Shown here piece after piece: positions 49,901-58,997 of a stretch of DNA of 64,000 nt; position 1 is the first letter of the stretch; each line of letters begins with the position of its first letter. Below the pieces are notes generated by a model. It was not told the origin of the DNA. It searched no databases and worked only from the letters and a program-made list of their open reading frames with translations. Origin of the DNA: Acidobacteriota bacterium (GTDB taxonomy: Bacteria; Acidobacteriota; Thermoanaerobaculia; Thermoanaerobaculales; Thermoanaerobaculaceae). The position numbers and the translations under genes are program-made. The stretch lies in NCBI GenBank assembly GCA_003133645.1, contig PKYI01000033.1, positions 21,385-85,384 on the forward strand, given 5' to 3'.

Positions 49901-50931
49901 TGCCCGACTGGGCCGAGCCGGTCGGGCAGTGGGACAGTCGCGTCGTCGCCGGGGAGATCGTGCAGGATCCCGCGCGCATCGCGCCGTCGTACGCCAAGAC
50001 CGTCCCCGTCGCGTGGGTCGGCAACCACAGGCACGGTGCCCGCGGCGAGAACGAGGCGTACGTGTTCACCCACCTGTTCCGCCTGCGCCTCGACCTCCCG
50101 GCCGGAGCGAGGGTGGTGACGCTCCCCGACGACGAGCGCGTCCACATCCTCGCCGTCACTGTCGCCCGCAACGATGATGACGACGTCGTGGCGGCGCAGC
50201 CGTTTGTCGACCCGGCGAGCGGCACGGTCGTCCACGTCGAGGCGCCGGAGAAGATCTTCCTCGACCGGACCACGGTCACGCTCACCTCGCCGAACCCGGG
50301 CGCGACGATCCGCGCCACGCTCGACGGCAGCGAGCCCACCGCGGCCTCACCCGTCTACACCGAGCCGCTGCTCCTCGAGCGCACGACCACGGTCAAGGCG
50401 CGGGTGTTCGCCCCTGGCCTCGACGACCGGTTCGTCGCCACGGCGACGTTCACAAGGGTCGAGGCGAGGCCGAGCGCGACCGTCGTCCCCGGCTCGCTCG
50501 CGCCCGGCCTGTCGTGCCGGACGTACGAGGGCGACTGGCCGAAGCCGCCCGACTTCTCTGCGCTCAAGCCGGCCGGCGAGATCACGCTCGCCACCGTTGA
50601 ACTTCCGACGGACCGCCCCACCGACCGCTTCGGCATGGCGTGCCAGGGCTTCCTCGCGGTGCCTGCCGACGGCCTCTACCACTTCAAGCTGCGCTCCGCG
50701 GACGCCAGCGAGCTGCGTCTCGACGGCCTGCCGGTGGTCGAGAACGAGAGCCCCGACTTCATCAGCCGGTTCGGCACGGCGGCGCTCAAGGCGGGTCTCC
50801 ATCCCATCGAGGTGCGCTACGTCCACGGCACCTTCTTCGTCAAGGGCCTCGAGCTGGCGATGGACGCCCCGGGCGCGCCGCTCGCGCCGGTCCCGCCCGG
50901 GCGCCTGTTCCACCTGCGGGAGACCAAGTAG
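46945..50931 (+). CDS. Exported/lipoprotein GH38 alpha-mannosidase with chitobiase-like and PA14-like C-terminal domains
   Basis: Lipobox LLAACAAT; VVATSHLDTQWRWT, DVFLPDCFGFGFALP; C-term TLTSPNPGATIRATLDGSEPT and PA14-like block. Confidence 0.88.
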   Translation: MRVATLIVGGSLLAACAATAGDAPPLPATPPDVYVVATSHLDTQWRWTVQDTIDDFLPDTMRGNFALIEKYPGYNFSFEGAFHYMLMKEYYPADFQRLKGYVKAGRWKVAGSWVDAVDTNIPSPESLIRQTLYGNGFFRREFGVTSRDVFLPDCFGFGFALPAIAAHCGLVAFSTQKLTWGSSIKIPFDVGLWEGVDGSTLIAALNPGDYASEIKGNLTLDADLYATADRQVALTGLPLAFRYFGTGDVGVPPMDSSVAWLEKSLAGPGPARVKSAAPDQMAIDLMASHGGRAPEGLQRYRGEFLLTRHGTGCYTSQAAMKRYNRKNERLADDAEKAAVAASWLGGAAYPRERLREAWTRVLWHQFHDDLTGTSIPAAYVFSWNDEAIAGNVFADVLSQGVGAVATALDTRGEGASLVVFNPLAGARDDVVEADVRFPGGAPRAVRVIGPDGREVPAQVDSTAGEVAHVVFVARVAPLSFSAFDVRPATSPPPAGELKAGRDGLENARYLVRLDASGDVASVFDKQLGRELLAAPLALQLIDDRPHRWPAWEIEYDALAAPPRATVGGPADVRVVEDGPARVTLEVVRRAAGSTFIQRIRLAAGGAGDRLEILQDIDWRTKETLLKAAFPLAATNEMATYDLGLGTVPRPTDWPNRYEVPAQEWADVTDTAGAFGTAVLDDSRYGWDKPDGHTLRLTLVHTPRVPPGTSWPAEQGSNDLGRHRVLVALAGHAGDWRSGRVPTSGDRLNQPLLAWQAPAHGGLLGRALQLLRLASRSGAEPPVAVRALKLAEESDEVVVRLQELSGAPVEGVRLAFARPVVAVRELNGAEEPIAEHGTGGAIPPVAPPRLALENGEVVLDFLPYRPRTIALRLASPPATLAAPRAVPLELLFNLDGISRDDARTDGDFDGKGHTIAGELLPATVVSAGVPFRTGPRAPGKPNVLVCRGQTLSLPAGDFNRVYLLAAAVGGDRLATFAVDGAPVRLLVPDWAEPVGQWDSRVVAGEIVQDPARIAPSYAKTVPVAWVGNHRHGARGENEAYVFTHLFRLRLDLPAGARVVTLPDDERVHILAVTVARNDDDDVVAAQPFVDPASGTVVHVEAPEKIFLDRTTVTLTSPNPGATIRATLDGSEPTAASPVYTEPLLLERTTTVKARVFAPGLDDRFVATATFTRVEARPSATVVPGSLAPGLSCRTYEGDWPKPPDFSALKPAGEITLATVELPTDRPTDRFGMACQGFLAVPADGLYHFKLRSADASELRLDGLPVVENESPDFISRFGTAALKAGLHPIEVRYVHGTFFVKGLELAMDAPGAPLAPVPPGRLFHLRETK

Positions 50932-51261
50932 CGCAACTTGACAGGCCGTCCGCCCACACGTGCCGCTGCCTGTCGCGGTGCAGTTGCCACCTGTGGGTTC
51001 TCGGGCCAGTCCTGGCGCTTCAGCGATTGCGCGGTCACGCCTCGGGCTTGCTGTAGACCCTCTCCACGGCGAGGCCGGCACCCGACGCGTTGCTCCCAAC
51101 ATCGCGACCCGCCGACGGGTGCGTTAGGAACTGCCGGTAGAGCTCCATGGAAGGACGAACATAAGAACCGGTCGCTCGGTGACATCGTCGCAAACATCAG
51201 ATTCGGAATCGGGGGTCAAGCCCAAGCCGACGAAGTTGTGCAGCGAGACTGTCGTGCCGTC

Positions 51262-51858
51262 TCAGAGTTGCGCGATTCTGTACGCCATCGGGATCGTGAT
51301 GTTGGTGCGCCCGCGCCAGGGCTCGATCCGCCGGATCGCCTCCGCGCCCTGGCCCTTGATCTTCTGAACGAGTTCCTCGTACGACGCAAACCGCTGGACG
51401 GCGTCGTAGTCCTCCTGGCGTCGCACCCCCCGCGCCGACACCGCCTCCCACGACGCCACGACCTTTTCAGCCTCGTCGGCCACGTGCGCCCACGGCGAGC
51501 CGGGTGCGTGGTCGATGATCACGACGTCCGGCGCGAGTGTTCCGGCGTGGGCCAGCGCCGCGTCGGGAAGCAGCATCTCATGCAGGGCGAACTCGAACAG
51601 CACGACGTCGGCACGCTCGGTCACCACCATGAAGTCCTTTTGGACAACGACGAACTTGTCCTCGATCCCAACCGCCCTAATCCGCTCGGCGAGCGTGGCA
51701 AGCGCTGCCCCGTCGGGGTCGACAGCGATTACCTTCCGGGCAACCCAGCCGTACCCGGCCAGTTGGCCGCCGCCGGCCCCAACGCAGATCATGACCTTGG
51801 CGTCAAACACATAGAAACGCAGCAGGTTCTCGAGGACCAGAGCCATGTCGGTGGCCAT
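51262..51858 (-). CDS. SAM-dependent methyltransferase-like protein
   Basis: KVMICVGAGGGQLAGYGWVARKVIAVDPDGAAL motif I/II pattern. Confidence 0.5.
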   Translation of the reverse strand: MATDMALVLENLLRFYVFDAKVMICVGAGGGQLAGYGWVARKVIAVDPDGAALATLAERIRAVGIEDKFVVVQKDFMVVTERADVVLFEFALHEMLLPDAALAHAGTLAPDVVIIDHAPGSPWAHVADEAEKVVASWEAVSARGVRRQEDYDAVQRFASYEELVQKIKGQGAEAIRRIEPWRGRTNITIPMAYRIAQL

Positions 51859-52046
51859 CTCTCCTCCCGGCGCGGGATGATCGAGCTGCCCTCTTCTCTT
51901 GCGCCACTACACTGTTTCTGACGAAGGCGCCCGAGGCGGAACAGAGACTGCTCGGACGCAAAGGGCTCAGATTGGGCGCAAATGCGATTCTAGGACAAAC
52001 AAGACCTTCGTAGAAGGGCCTGTAAGTTTCTTCTATTTTGAGTGGT

Positions 52047-52094
52047 GCGCCCGGGGCGATTCGAACGCCCGGCCTTCAGATCCGGAGTCTCATT
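52047..52094 (-). tRNA. 3'-half remnant of tRNA-Arg(CCG), possible attachment-site scar
   Basis: Reverse strand GACTCCGGATCTGAAGGCCGGGCGTTCGAATCGCCCCGGGCGCACCA: anticodon loop, T-arm, acceptor 3' strand and CCA present; no matching 5' half upstream. Confidence 0.6.
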
Positions 52095-52342
52095 TTACCG
52101 GTCTTTCCCTGTCCAGCCTGGTTCATTCCGGTTCACACTGGAACCACTGAACAGACTCATAGGACATGATTTATGGTCAGCTCTCGGGCCTTGTGGTCGA
52201 GTCCGGTCTACTGCGGTTCACGGGGGTCTTTCTTGGTCCGAGGGCGCAAATTGGGCGCAAATTCCACGCTGTAGGTAATGGCGCAGAGCTCACGTTTGGT
52301 CCTCGGAGTCCTTCCCCCGGCCCACTGTAAGCGAAGCGGCGC

Positions 52343-55103
52343 CTACGGCGCGGGCTGCGCCAGGATGAAGTTGGGGTCGCCGGTCTGCGAGTCGATGACG
52401 GTCGCGTATGCCGTCCCCGGACCGCCGCCCGTCACCTGGATCACCGCCGAGATGGCTTTCAGGTTGACGCCCATCGCCGGGAAGCCCGTAGTGTTCTTGA
52501 ACCGGTTTTCCAGCAGATCCTGGTCCCACCCCCCGACGCCGAGCGAGATCGTGTACGGGATTGGGTTGCTCTGCGAGTCCAGGGGGTTGAGCACGTTGCC
52601 GCCCTCGTCGTAGAACAGCACCGAGAAGACCACGCTGGAGGCGTCGGAGAGGTCAACGAAACCCAGGTTGGTGCGGGCGATATCCTGGCTCGACATCCCG
52701 GTCAGCAGCAGGCGCTCGCCCTGCCCCGCCGCGACCCCCATGTCCGCCGTGATCGGCGTGATGTTCTGCCCGAACGTGCCGTTGGGCGTCTGGTTGAACG
52801 AGCGCGCCTGCACGATCGGGTAGACCGAATCGCCGGCAACGGGCGCGATGCGTACCATACCCGAGGTGCTCGCGTCCGCAGGAAGGAGGCCAGCGAATAC
52901 CCACGACAGCAGGTCGTCTATGCGCGTCGTGGCCTGCGACGCGAGCGTGATCTGGCGAAGGGCAATCGGGAGGCTGTCCCCCGACCTCGGCAGGTACTTG
53001 ATCTCCCAGGTGTGGGGCGCGGCGCCGTCGGGGTTTGTGATCTGCAGGTCGGCGCGCCACACCGTCCCGTTCAGACCAGGGGTGTACCCCACCGCCGGGA
53101 GGAAGATCGGCGACGTTGGCGGCGGCACGGCGGGGATCAGCACCGGGTCGCCGGTGAGGTTGTCCATCACCGAGACGTACGCCTGCACGTCGGAACCGGT
53201 CGGCACCTCAACCTTGACGGCGAGGGGGTCCGGGCTGACCGCCGCGGCGGCACCGCCGAACAGGTTGGCGAGCGAGTCCTGCCGGTACTCGAGGGTGTTC
53301 ATGCTGGTCGTCTGGGTGGCGATCGTGGTGCCGGTCGCGTCGAAGAGGGTGAACTTCAGGTTCTGCACGCCGGCGTCCTTGCGCAGGTTGACGAGGCTGT
53401 AGTTGGTCCTGAAGCCCGTCGTGGTGCCGTTGTTGCGGATACCAGGAATCCACAGCACGGGCGGCGTGGTGTTCGGCACCACCTCGATCCCCGGCGTGAG
53501 CTCGCCGTAGGTGCCGCCGCCCGACGGCGGCGAGGTGTAGGTGTCGCTGACGACGACCGGCGCCTTGTTTTCGATGTTGTCGAAAGTGAAGCGCAGCGCG
53601 GCCTTGGTGACGCCGGCGCCGACGAACCCTTGAGTGAGTGCCATCCCCAGGATGTCGTCAAGCACCCAGATGGCATTCGGTGCGAGGGTCGTGGAGGTGC
53701 CCGGGCCCGAGGCGGAGCCCTGGTTGATGGGCAGGAACTCCACCGTCACCTTCGATGACTGCGCGGAGGGGTTGAAGATCTGTACGTTGGTGCGCCACAC
53801 GGTGCCGTTGAGGCCGTTGACCCTGGCGGCGTCCACCGTCATCACCGCCAGCGGCGCGCACAGCGCCAGGCCCGTGACGGTGAGCGTGTGCGTCGCGGCC
53901 GCAATGGCGGCGTCGTTGCTGCGCGACGCGGTGAGCGTCACCTTGTGCTGGCCGGCGCAGGTGAAGGTGTGGGTGGTCGAAGAACCGTTCTGCGGCGTGG
54001 TGCCGTCGCCGAACGTCCAGGTGAACGTGTCGGGGTCGCCGTAGGACGGGCCCGTGTCCGCCTTGAGCGTGACCGGCGCGCCGACCGTGAGGGTGCCGTC
54101 GCTCCAGGTGAAGTCGGCGACGACGGGGCGGATGTCGGAATAGATCGTCACCACCTTGGCGATCTCAGCCGAGGTCCCGAAGCAGTTGGTTGCGGTCATG
54201 CGCACGTTCTTGGGGCCGGCGGGAAGGTTCGCGGGCGAGGTGACGGTGAACGTTGGCGTCGTGACCGTCTGGTTCACCGCCAGTTCGTTGAAGTCGTACC
54301 AGTGCCACGATGTCGGGCTATTGGTCGAGACGTCGATGAACGTGATCTTCTGACCCAGGTACGGTTGCTGCTGCTCCGGGAACCCGGGCAGCGTCCCGAC
54401 CGGTGCCCAGGTAAAGCCCGCCGTCGGCACCGCCGGGTAGGGGCAGCTGATCGACACGGTCGCCGTGGCGCTGTAGTCATGGCCACACGCGTTGGAGACC
54501 CACGCCCAGTAGGTAGTGGTGACGGTCAGTGCCAGGGTTGTGAAGCTGCTCGCGTTGGTCCCGACTGGGTGTGAGGTGTCGCCTTGATACCACTGGTAGG
54601 AAAGCGGCGCTGTGCCCGTCGCGGTCACGGAGAGTGTGGCAGTCTGCCCACTCTGAATGGCCTGGCTCTGAGGCTGTCCGATGATCGAGGGCGCTGTACA
54701 GGTGGCGACGAACACCCACGCTGCGCCATTCTGGGAGTTGTCCCCGGGCCCGCCAAGGATGGCGGTGTTCCCATCTGCGGAGATCGCCACCGATGAGCCC
54801 TGATAGACCCCGTAATAATTAGGGGCCTCGATGGCGCCGGTGCCGACCAGCTTGTCACCTTGCTGCGTCCACACCCCGCCGCTTCGTGTGAAGACCCAAA
54901 CGGCGCCGATAAAGCTGTTGTCATACAGCCCACCGATGATTGCGGTGTTCCCATCCGCCGAGATCGCCGCTGAGGAACCGGTGCCTTCTACGGGACCGAT
55001 GCCACCAGTACCAACCAGCTTCGCCCCTTGCTGGGTGAACTCCGCCGCCGCCACATGCGCAAGGAACAGCATCCCGAGGACCGCACCCGCATACTGTGTC
55101 ATT
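52343..55103 (-). CDS. Secreted multidomain surface protein (FG-GAP-like repeats, Ig-like, PKD)
   Basis: Signal peptide; repeated AISADGNTAIIGG; PSIIGQPQSQAIQSGQTATLSVTATGTAPLSYQWYQG; PKD TFTWTFGDGTTPQNGSSTTHTF. Confidence 0.75.
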
Positions 55104-55289
55104 GTCCGCCCCGTCTCGCACCATGACCAACTCATCGCTCTGCCTCCGCGGATCGCCGCTGACACCTTCGTTGCGCTAGGGCGGTCTTGCTCATCTTCAC
55201 CATCGTACCCCTGTCGGAGGCTACCGCGTCGATGTCACAGTCCAGGTCACGTCGGTAGTCGGAGATCGCACCGCGTGGCGGCGTCAGGC

Positions 55290-55480
55290 TTCAGCATCGT
55301 GAGCGCCCGATCGAGGACAGCCTGCGTGAGCAATTGCAGCGCAAACGCAAGTCGTGACCTCAAGGCCCAACGGCTCACCTACCTCTGCATGGTCACGAGG
55401 GTCGGGTCGTTGGTGATGTTGTCGATCACCGAGGCGAAGGCGAACACCCCGATCCCGACTGCACCGTGATCTTGGCGTAC
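55290..55480 (-). pseudogene. C-terminal fragment paralogous to the surface protein above (approximate extent)
   Basis: Peptide FAFASVIDNITNDPTLVTMQR* resembles AYVSVMDNLTGDPVLIPA and AYATVIDSQTGDPNFILAQPAP* of the 52343 ORF. Confidence 0.45.
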
Positions 55481-55628
55481 CCGAGGTCCAGAAACGCGAT
55501 CCAAGGGATGGACCCGCGCTCCAGGCGCAATGCCCTCTATGCGACGATCGACTTCGCTCGGTGGCCTTCGAGCCATACGCCCGAGCGGCTGCGGCGGCAC
55601 TGCAATGGCCTGGTGTTGCATCGCGCAT

Positions 55629-55904
55629 TCACTTTGCCGCACCTTCGGCACGGGGACCCTTGAACGCCACCCATGCCAGGACGCAGAAGAACGCGGACAT
55701 TGCTATGAAGAACGCAGCAGTACCGAGATCGGTCCGGACCTCGGAGATCGCCTTAGCAAGCCCAACAACCGCAAGGACCACGTAGATGCCAGCCGTCAGC
55801 TTCCGCGAAATCGGGTTGCTGGGCACGTACCTCGCCACCACCAAGGCGCTGCTTGCCATGGCACCGAGAGCGATAACCATCACAACCACGGTCAGGCCGC
55901 TCAT
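55629..55904 (-). CDS. Small three-TM hypothetical membrane protein
   Basis: 91-aa ORF with three hydrophobic segments. Confidence 0.4.
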   Translation of the reverse strand: MSGLTVVVMVIALGAMASSALVVARYVPSNPISRKLTAGIYVVLAVVGLAKAISEVRTDLGTAAFFIAMSAFFCVLAWVAFKGPRAEGAAK

Positions 55905-56041
55905 GAGTGGTGTACCTGGCGGTGGCTTGAAGCTCCTCGACAGCGGCGCGGCCTAACGCAAGTTAGACGGACTAAGGACGTATCCGTAAATAGATTGACA
56001 TGGAGGTGTCCGTGACCTAGATTTGTCCCAGGAGGACGCGC

Positions 56042-56533
56042 ATGCCACGAGCAAGATCCTGGGAGGTTTCGGACGTGTTCTGGGAACGGGTGGCACCACT
56101 GATCCCACCACGAGCTGTGCGCGAGCGTGGGCGCCAGTACCAACGCAAGCCTGGGGCCGGACGCAAGGCGATGGACCCGCGGCAGGTGTTCGAGGCCATC
56201 GTGTTCGTCCTGCGCACGGGGTGCCAGTGGAAGGCGTTGCCCAAGGAGCGGTTTGGCAGCGCCAGTTCGGTGCACCGCTATTTCCGGACGTGGCTGAACG
56301 AAGGGTTCTTCCTGGCGCTATGGCGCGCTGGACTTGCGGAGTACGACGACATGGAGGGCATCGCCTGGAGGTGGCAAAGCGTGGATGGAACCATGCTGAA
56401 GGCACCGCTCGCCCAAGAGTCCGTTGGACCCAACCCGACGGACCGGGGGGAAAAATGGAAGCAAGCGGCACGTGCTGGTCGACGGGCGTGGGGTCCCGCT
56501 GTCGATCTGCGTCACCGGGGCCAACCGGAATGA
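56042..56533 (+). CDS. IS5-family transposase ORF A
   Basis: WERVAPLIPPR...GRKAMDPRQVFEAIVFVLRTGCQWKALPKERFG...SVDGTMLKAP. Confidence 0.85.
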   Translation: MPRARSWEVSDVFWERVAPLIPPRAVRERGRQYQRKPGAGRKAMDPRQVFEAIVFVLRTGCQWKALPKERFGSASSVHRYFRTWLNEGFFLALWRAGLAEYDDMEGIAWRWQSVDGTMLKAPLAQESVGPNPTDRGEKWKQAARAGRRAWGPAVDLRHRGQPE

Positions 56534-56870
56534 TGTCACGCAGCTCGAGACCCTCCTCGATACCCTGGTCTACCAGCCACGGCGCCATCGCCGCATGCAC
56601 CTGCTCGCCGACCGTGGGTACTCCGGCCAGCCGGCGCTCGATGCCGTCACCGAGCGGGGCTACCACGCTCGTATCCGCCAGCAGGGCAAGGCCCGACGCG
56701 GCCGGCCTCCCAAGCACCGGCGCTGGGTCGTCGAGGCGGCGCACAGCTGGTTTAACCGTTTCCGCAAGCTCCTCGTTCGCTTCGAGAAGCTCCACGAAAG
56801 CTACCTGGCTCTCGTCCATCTCGCCGCCGCCATTATCTGTTGGAGGAAAGCAGTGCCTATTTATGGATAG
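56424..56870 (+). CDS. IS5-family transposase ORF B (other frame)
   Basis: GSKRHVLVDGRGVPLSICVTGANRND...LLADRGYSG...VVEAAHSWFNRFRKLLVRFEK DDE segments. Confidence 0.85.
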   Translation: MDPTRRTGGKNGSKRHVLVDGRGVPLSICVTGANRNDVTQLETLLDTLVYQPRRHRRMHLLADRGYSGQPALDAVTERGYHARIRQQGKARRGRPPKHRRWVVEAAHSWFNRFRKLLVRFEKLHESYLALVHLAAAIICWRKAVPIYG

Positions 56871-57251
56871 GCCTAAGGGAAATAGGCAAACCGAGCGTCG
56901 AAGGCTTGGTTTACGTTTCCCGTCAGCGGTCATTTGGTCTTGGAACCTCCTGCTGGAACTCATTATGCGCCCTTAATAGGCCCATGGCGCCATCCAGGAT
57001 AGGCCGCGTCGGGGGCCGCCTAATTCGTCCACAGCGCCCACGTCGCGGGGTGGGTATTCGGCAACGCCAGGGCCGCCACCTATTGACCTCCGGCGCTCGA
57101 GGCCCCACAATCCAGTCTGCATCGAGAGTGGTCCTGCACGTCAGGACCCGGCAACCTGGGGCGGACACCCAAGGTGCCATACCCGCTCGAACGCGGGGAT
57201 GCGGCCACGAGGGGCTCAGCCTCGACCGTGGCAAGCGAAGGTCCGGCGGAG

Positions 57252-57286
57252 GCCCCGCTCTCTTGATGCAAGGGAGCGGGGCTTTC
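57252..57286 (+). terminator. Terminator-like hairpin
   Basis: GCCCCGCTC...GAGCGGGGC followed by TTT. Confidence 0.45.
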
Positions 57287-57464
57287 GGCGTTAAAGGCCG
57301 GCGCGTCGCATCCCTTACTCCGAGCGAGTGGCAATGGGGCCCTAGGAGAAAGGGAGAGCGCAATGACCAGCAACCCCGCCCACCAACCCGACCATGACAA
57401 CGGACGCAGGTCCGAACCCAATCTCAGGCACGCCGAGGCGACTCGAACGTCTGCCCTGCCTCCG

Positions 57465-57665
57465 GCGCACAGATCCACGGCAGTCGGGCGGAAGAACCAC
57501 TACGGGTCGCACTCCAGGCGCGGCGGCGAGGTGGCGGCGATTCTCTACACGCTGTTCGAGAGCGCGAAGCTCGCAGGCGTTGATCCCCACGCCTACGTGC
57601 TCCAGGCCACCCGCCGCGCGATCGCCTCGCCCGGCACCACTACGCTCCCCGAACACGTCACCTGA
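57465..57665 (+). mobile_element. IS66-type transposase C-terminal remnant
   Basis: GRKNHYGSHSRRGGEVAAILYTLFESAKLAGVDPHAYVLQATRRAIASPGTTTLPEHVT*. Confidence 0.75.
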
Positions 57666-57749
57666 TCCGCCTGGGCCCAGATTCGGAGTCACTCACCCAA
57701 GAGACTCCGATCAAGCTGGCGCGAGGACCTACGTTCGGTTCGCAGCAGG

Positions 57750-58997
57750 TCACACCACCTTTCGGCTCAGCAGCAACACGGCGGTGACGGCGAGCAGGAC
57801 GATGAAGATGAACGTGCCACCGCCACCGGTCGCTGGTATGGGGCTGGCGGTCGGCGTGGGTGTCACTGTGGGGGTTGGCGTCGGAGTGGGCGTCGGAGTC
57901 GGCGTTGGAGTTGGTGTTGGTGTCGGGCCGGGCGTCACGTCGGTGAGGACCACGTCGTTACCGTCGCCACCCACGTAGGTGATCTTGTACGTGCGACCGT
58001 TGCCAGTAAAGGTCGCACCCTCAGCCAGACCGGTAAACGTCCCGGTGACGGCGCCCGCGCCGGTCTTGTTGATAATGGTGAACGTGTTGCCGCTGCTCGA
58101 CGTGAAGAACCAGCTTAACGAGAGCGTCACACCCGTGATGTCCACCGCGCCGGACGAGTTGAGCTGTCCGTAGTTCGTGAGGCTGTTCATCCCCAATACC
58201 ATGCTGGAACCGGACGCCATGGAAGCACTCGTGACGAAGCCCGCGCTGCTAATCCCCCCACCGAAGAGTCCCACGACACCCGAGGCGGCGACGGTCATGG
58301 ACCCTATGGAAGCTCCATTCGAAAGCTGCAGCTCGCCGTTTACGGTCACCACGCTCGCCGGGTTGAGAGTGTCCCCGTTAAGGGAGAGATAGCCGGTCAC
58401 GGTCGTTGGCCCCGAATAGGTGCAATTCGAATCGAAAGCCACGACCCCTGCCCCCACCGCCGTCATCCCGCCCGTCCCCGAGATCACGCCCGCGTTTTGC
58501 ACCTCGATGAAGCTCCCGGAGGATGGGCTGAACGTCAGCGTGAAGGCTTGCAGCGCAATCGTGCCGGCGATGAGGAGTCGGCCGGACCCGACCGGAGTGG
58601 AGCAGGAGAACGTCTGGGACGCCGTAAGAGTGATGGGCAGCGCCACGCTGTTGTTGCCCGTGGTGTTCGAGGCCGTGATCCCCGCGACGAGCTGGATGGC
58701 GTTCCCGCCGAGGACGTATCCGCCGCTCGCCCCGGTGAAGCTGATCGTGTTGAAGCTCGTGCTGGCGCCGAGATCGTTGTTGTTAGTCAACCGGGCGGCC
58801 CCGCCGGGAAACACCAGGTCGTCGCCGGCGACCGGCGCGGTGCCGCCCCAGTTGGCCGCCGTGCTCCAGTTGGCGTCGCCCCCGGCGCCAGTCCAGGTCC
58901 TCGTGGCCGCCGCAGCCTGAGGCGCGAGGCCGAGCGCGGCAAAGAGGAGGACTGTCAAGAGAATGCGAACCGATCTGACTCTCATACCTGTGGTCAT
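57750..58997 (-). CDS. Secreted autotransporter/PATR-like surface protein with (TP)n linker and C-terminal TM anchor
   Basis: Signal peptide; TRTWTGAGGDANWSTAANWGGTAPVAGDDLVFPGG; GGVISGTGG-like repeats; PTPTPTP linker; GGGGTFIFIVLLAVTAVLLLSRKVV. Confidence 0.75.
   Translation of the reverse strand: MTTGMRVRSVRILLTVLLFAALGLAPQAAAATRTWTGAGGDANWSTAANWGGTAPVAGDDLVFPGGAARLTNNNDLGASTSFNTISFTGASGGYVLGGNAIQLVAGITASNTTGNNSVALPITLTASQTFSCSTPVGSGRLLIAGTIALQAFTLTFSPSSGSFIEVQNAGVISGTGGMTAVGAGVVAFDSNCTYSGPTTVTGYLSLNGDTLNPASVVTVNGELQLSNGASIGSMTVAASGVVGLFGGGISSAGFVTSASMASGSSMVLGMNSLTNYGQLNSSGAVDITGVTLSLSWFFTSSSGNTFTIINKTGAGAVTGTFTGLAEGATFTGNGRTYKITYVGGDGNDVVLTDVTPGPTPTPTPTPTPTPTPTPTPTVTPTPTASPIPATGGGGTFIFIVLLAVTAVLLLSRKVV
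57843..57925 (-). repeat. Low-complexity hexanucleotide-like repeat encoding Thr-Pro linker
   Basis: GTCGGCGTGGG/GTTGGCGTC/GGAGTGGGC reiterations; translates to (PT)n. Confidence 0.8.

Larger units (their letters stand above)
55976..56873 (+). mobile_element. IS5-family (IS427-like) insertion sequence
   Basis: ~18-bp terminal inverted repeats (GGACGTATCCGTAAATAG / GGCCTATCCATAAATAG) flanked by TAA (55973-55975 and 56874-56876); two overlapping transposase ORFs. Confidence 0.85.

Noticed and set aside
46690-50235. 1181-aa ORF on the minus strand opposite the GH38 gene
   Set aside because: Arg/Gly/Asp/His-rich shadow ORF typical of high-GC antisense frames; the plus strand has clear GH38 motifs
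51899-52278. ORFs 51899..52150 and 52042..52278
   Set aside because: Peptide WCARGDSNARPSDPE is the known spurious translation of tRNA T-arm sequence, not a gene
57843-57925. Repeat tract considered as CRISPR or minisatellite
   Set aside because: Continuous short in-frame codon repeat encoding (TP)n in a surface protein; no spacers
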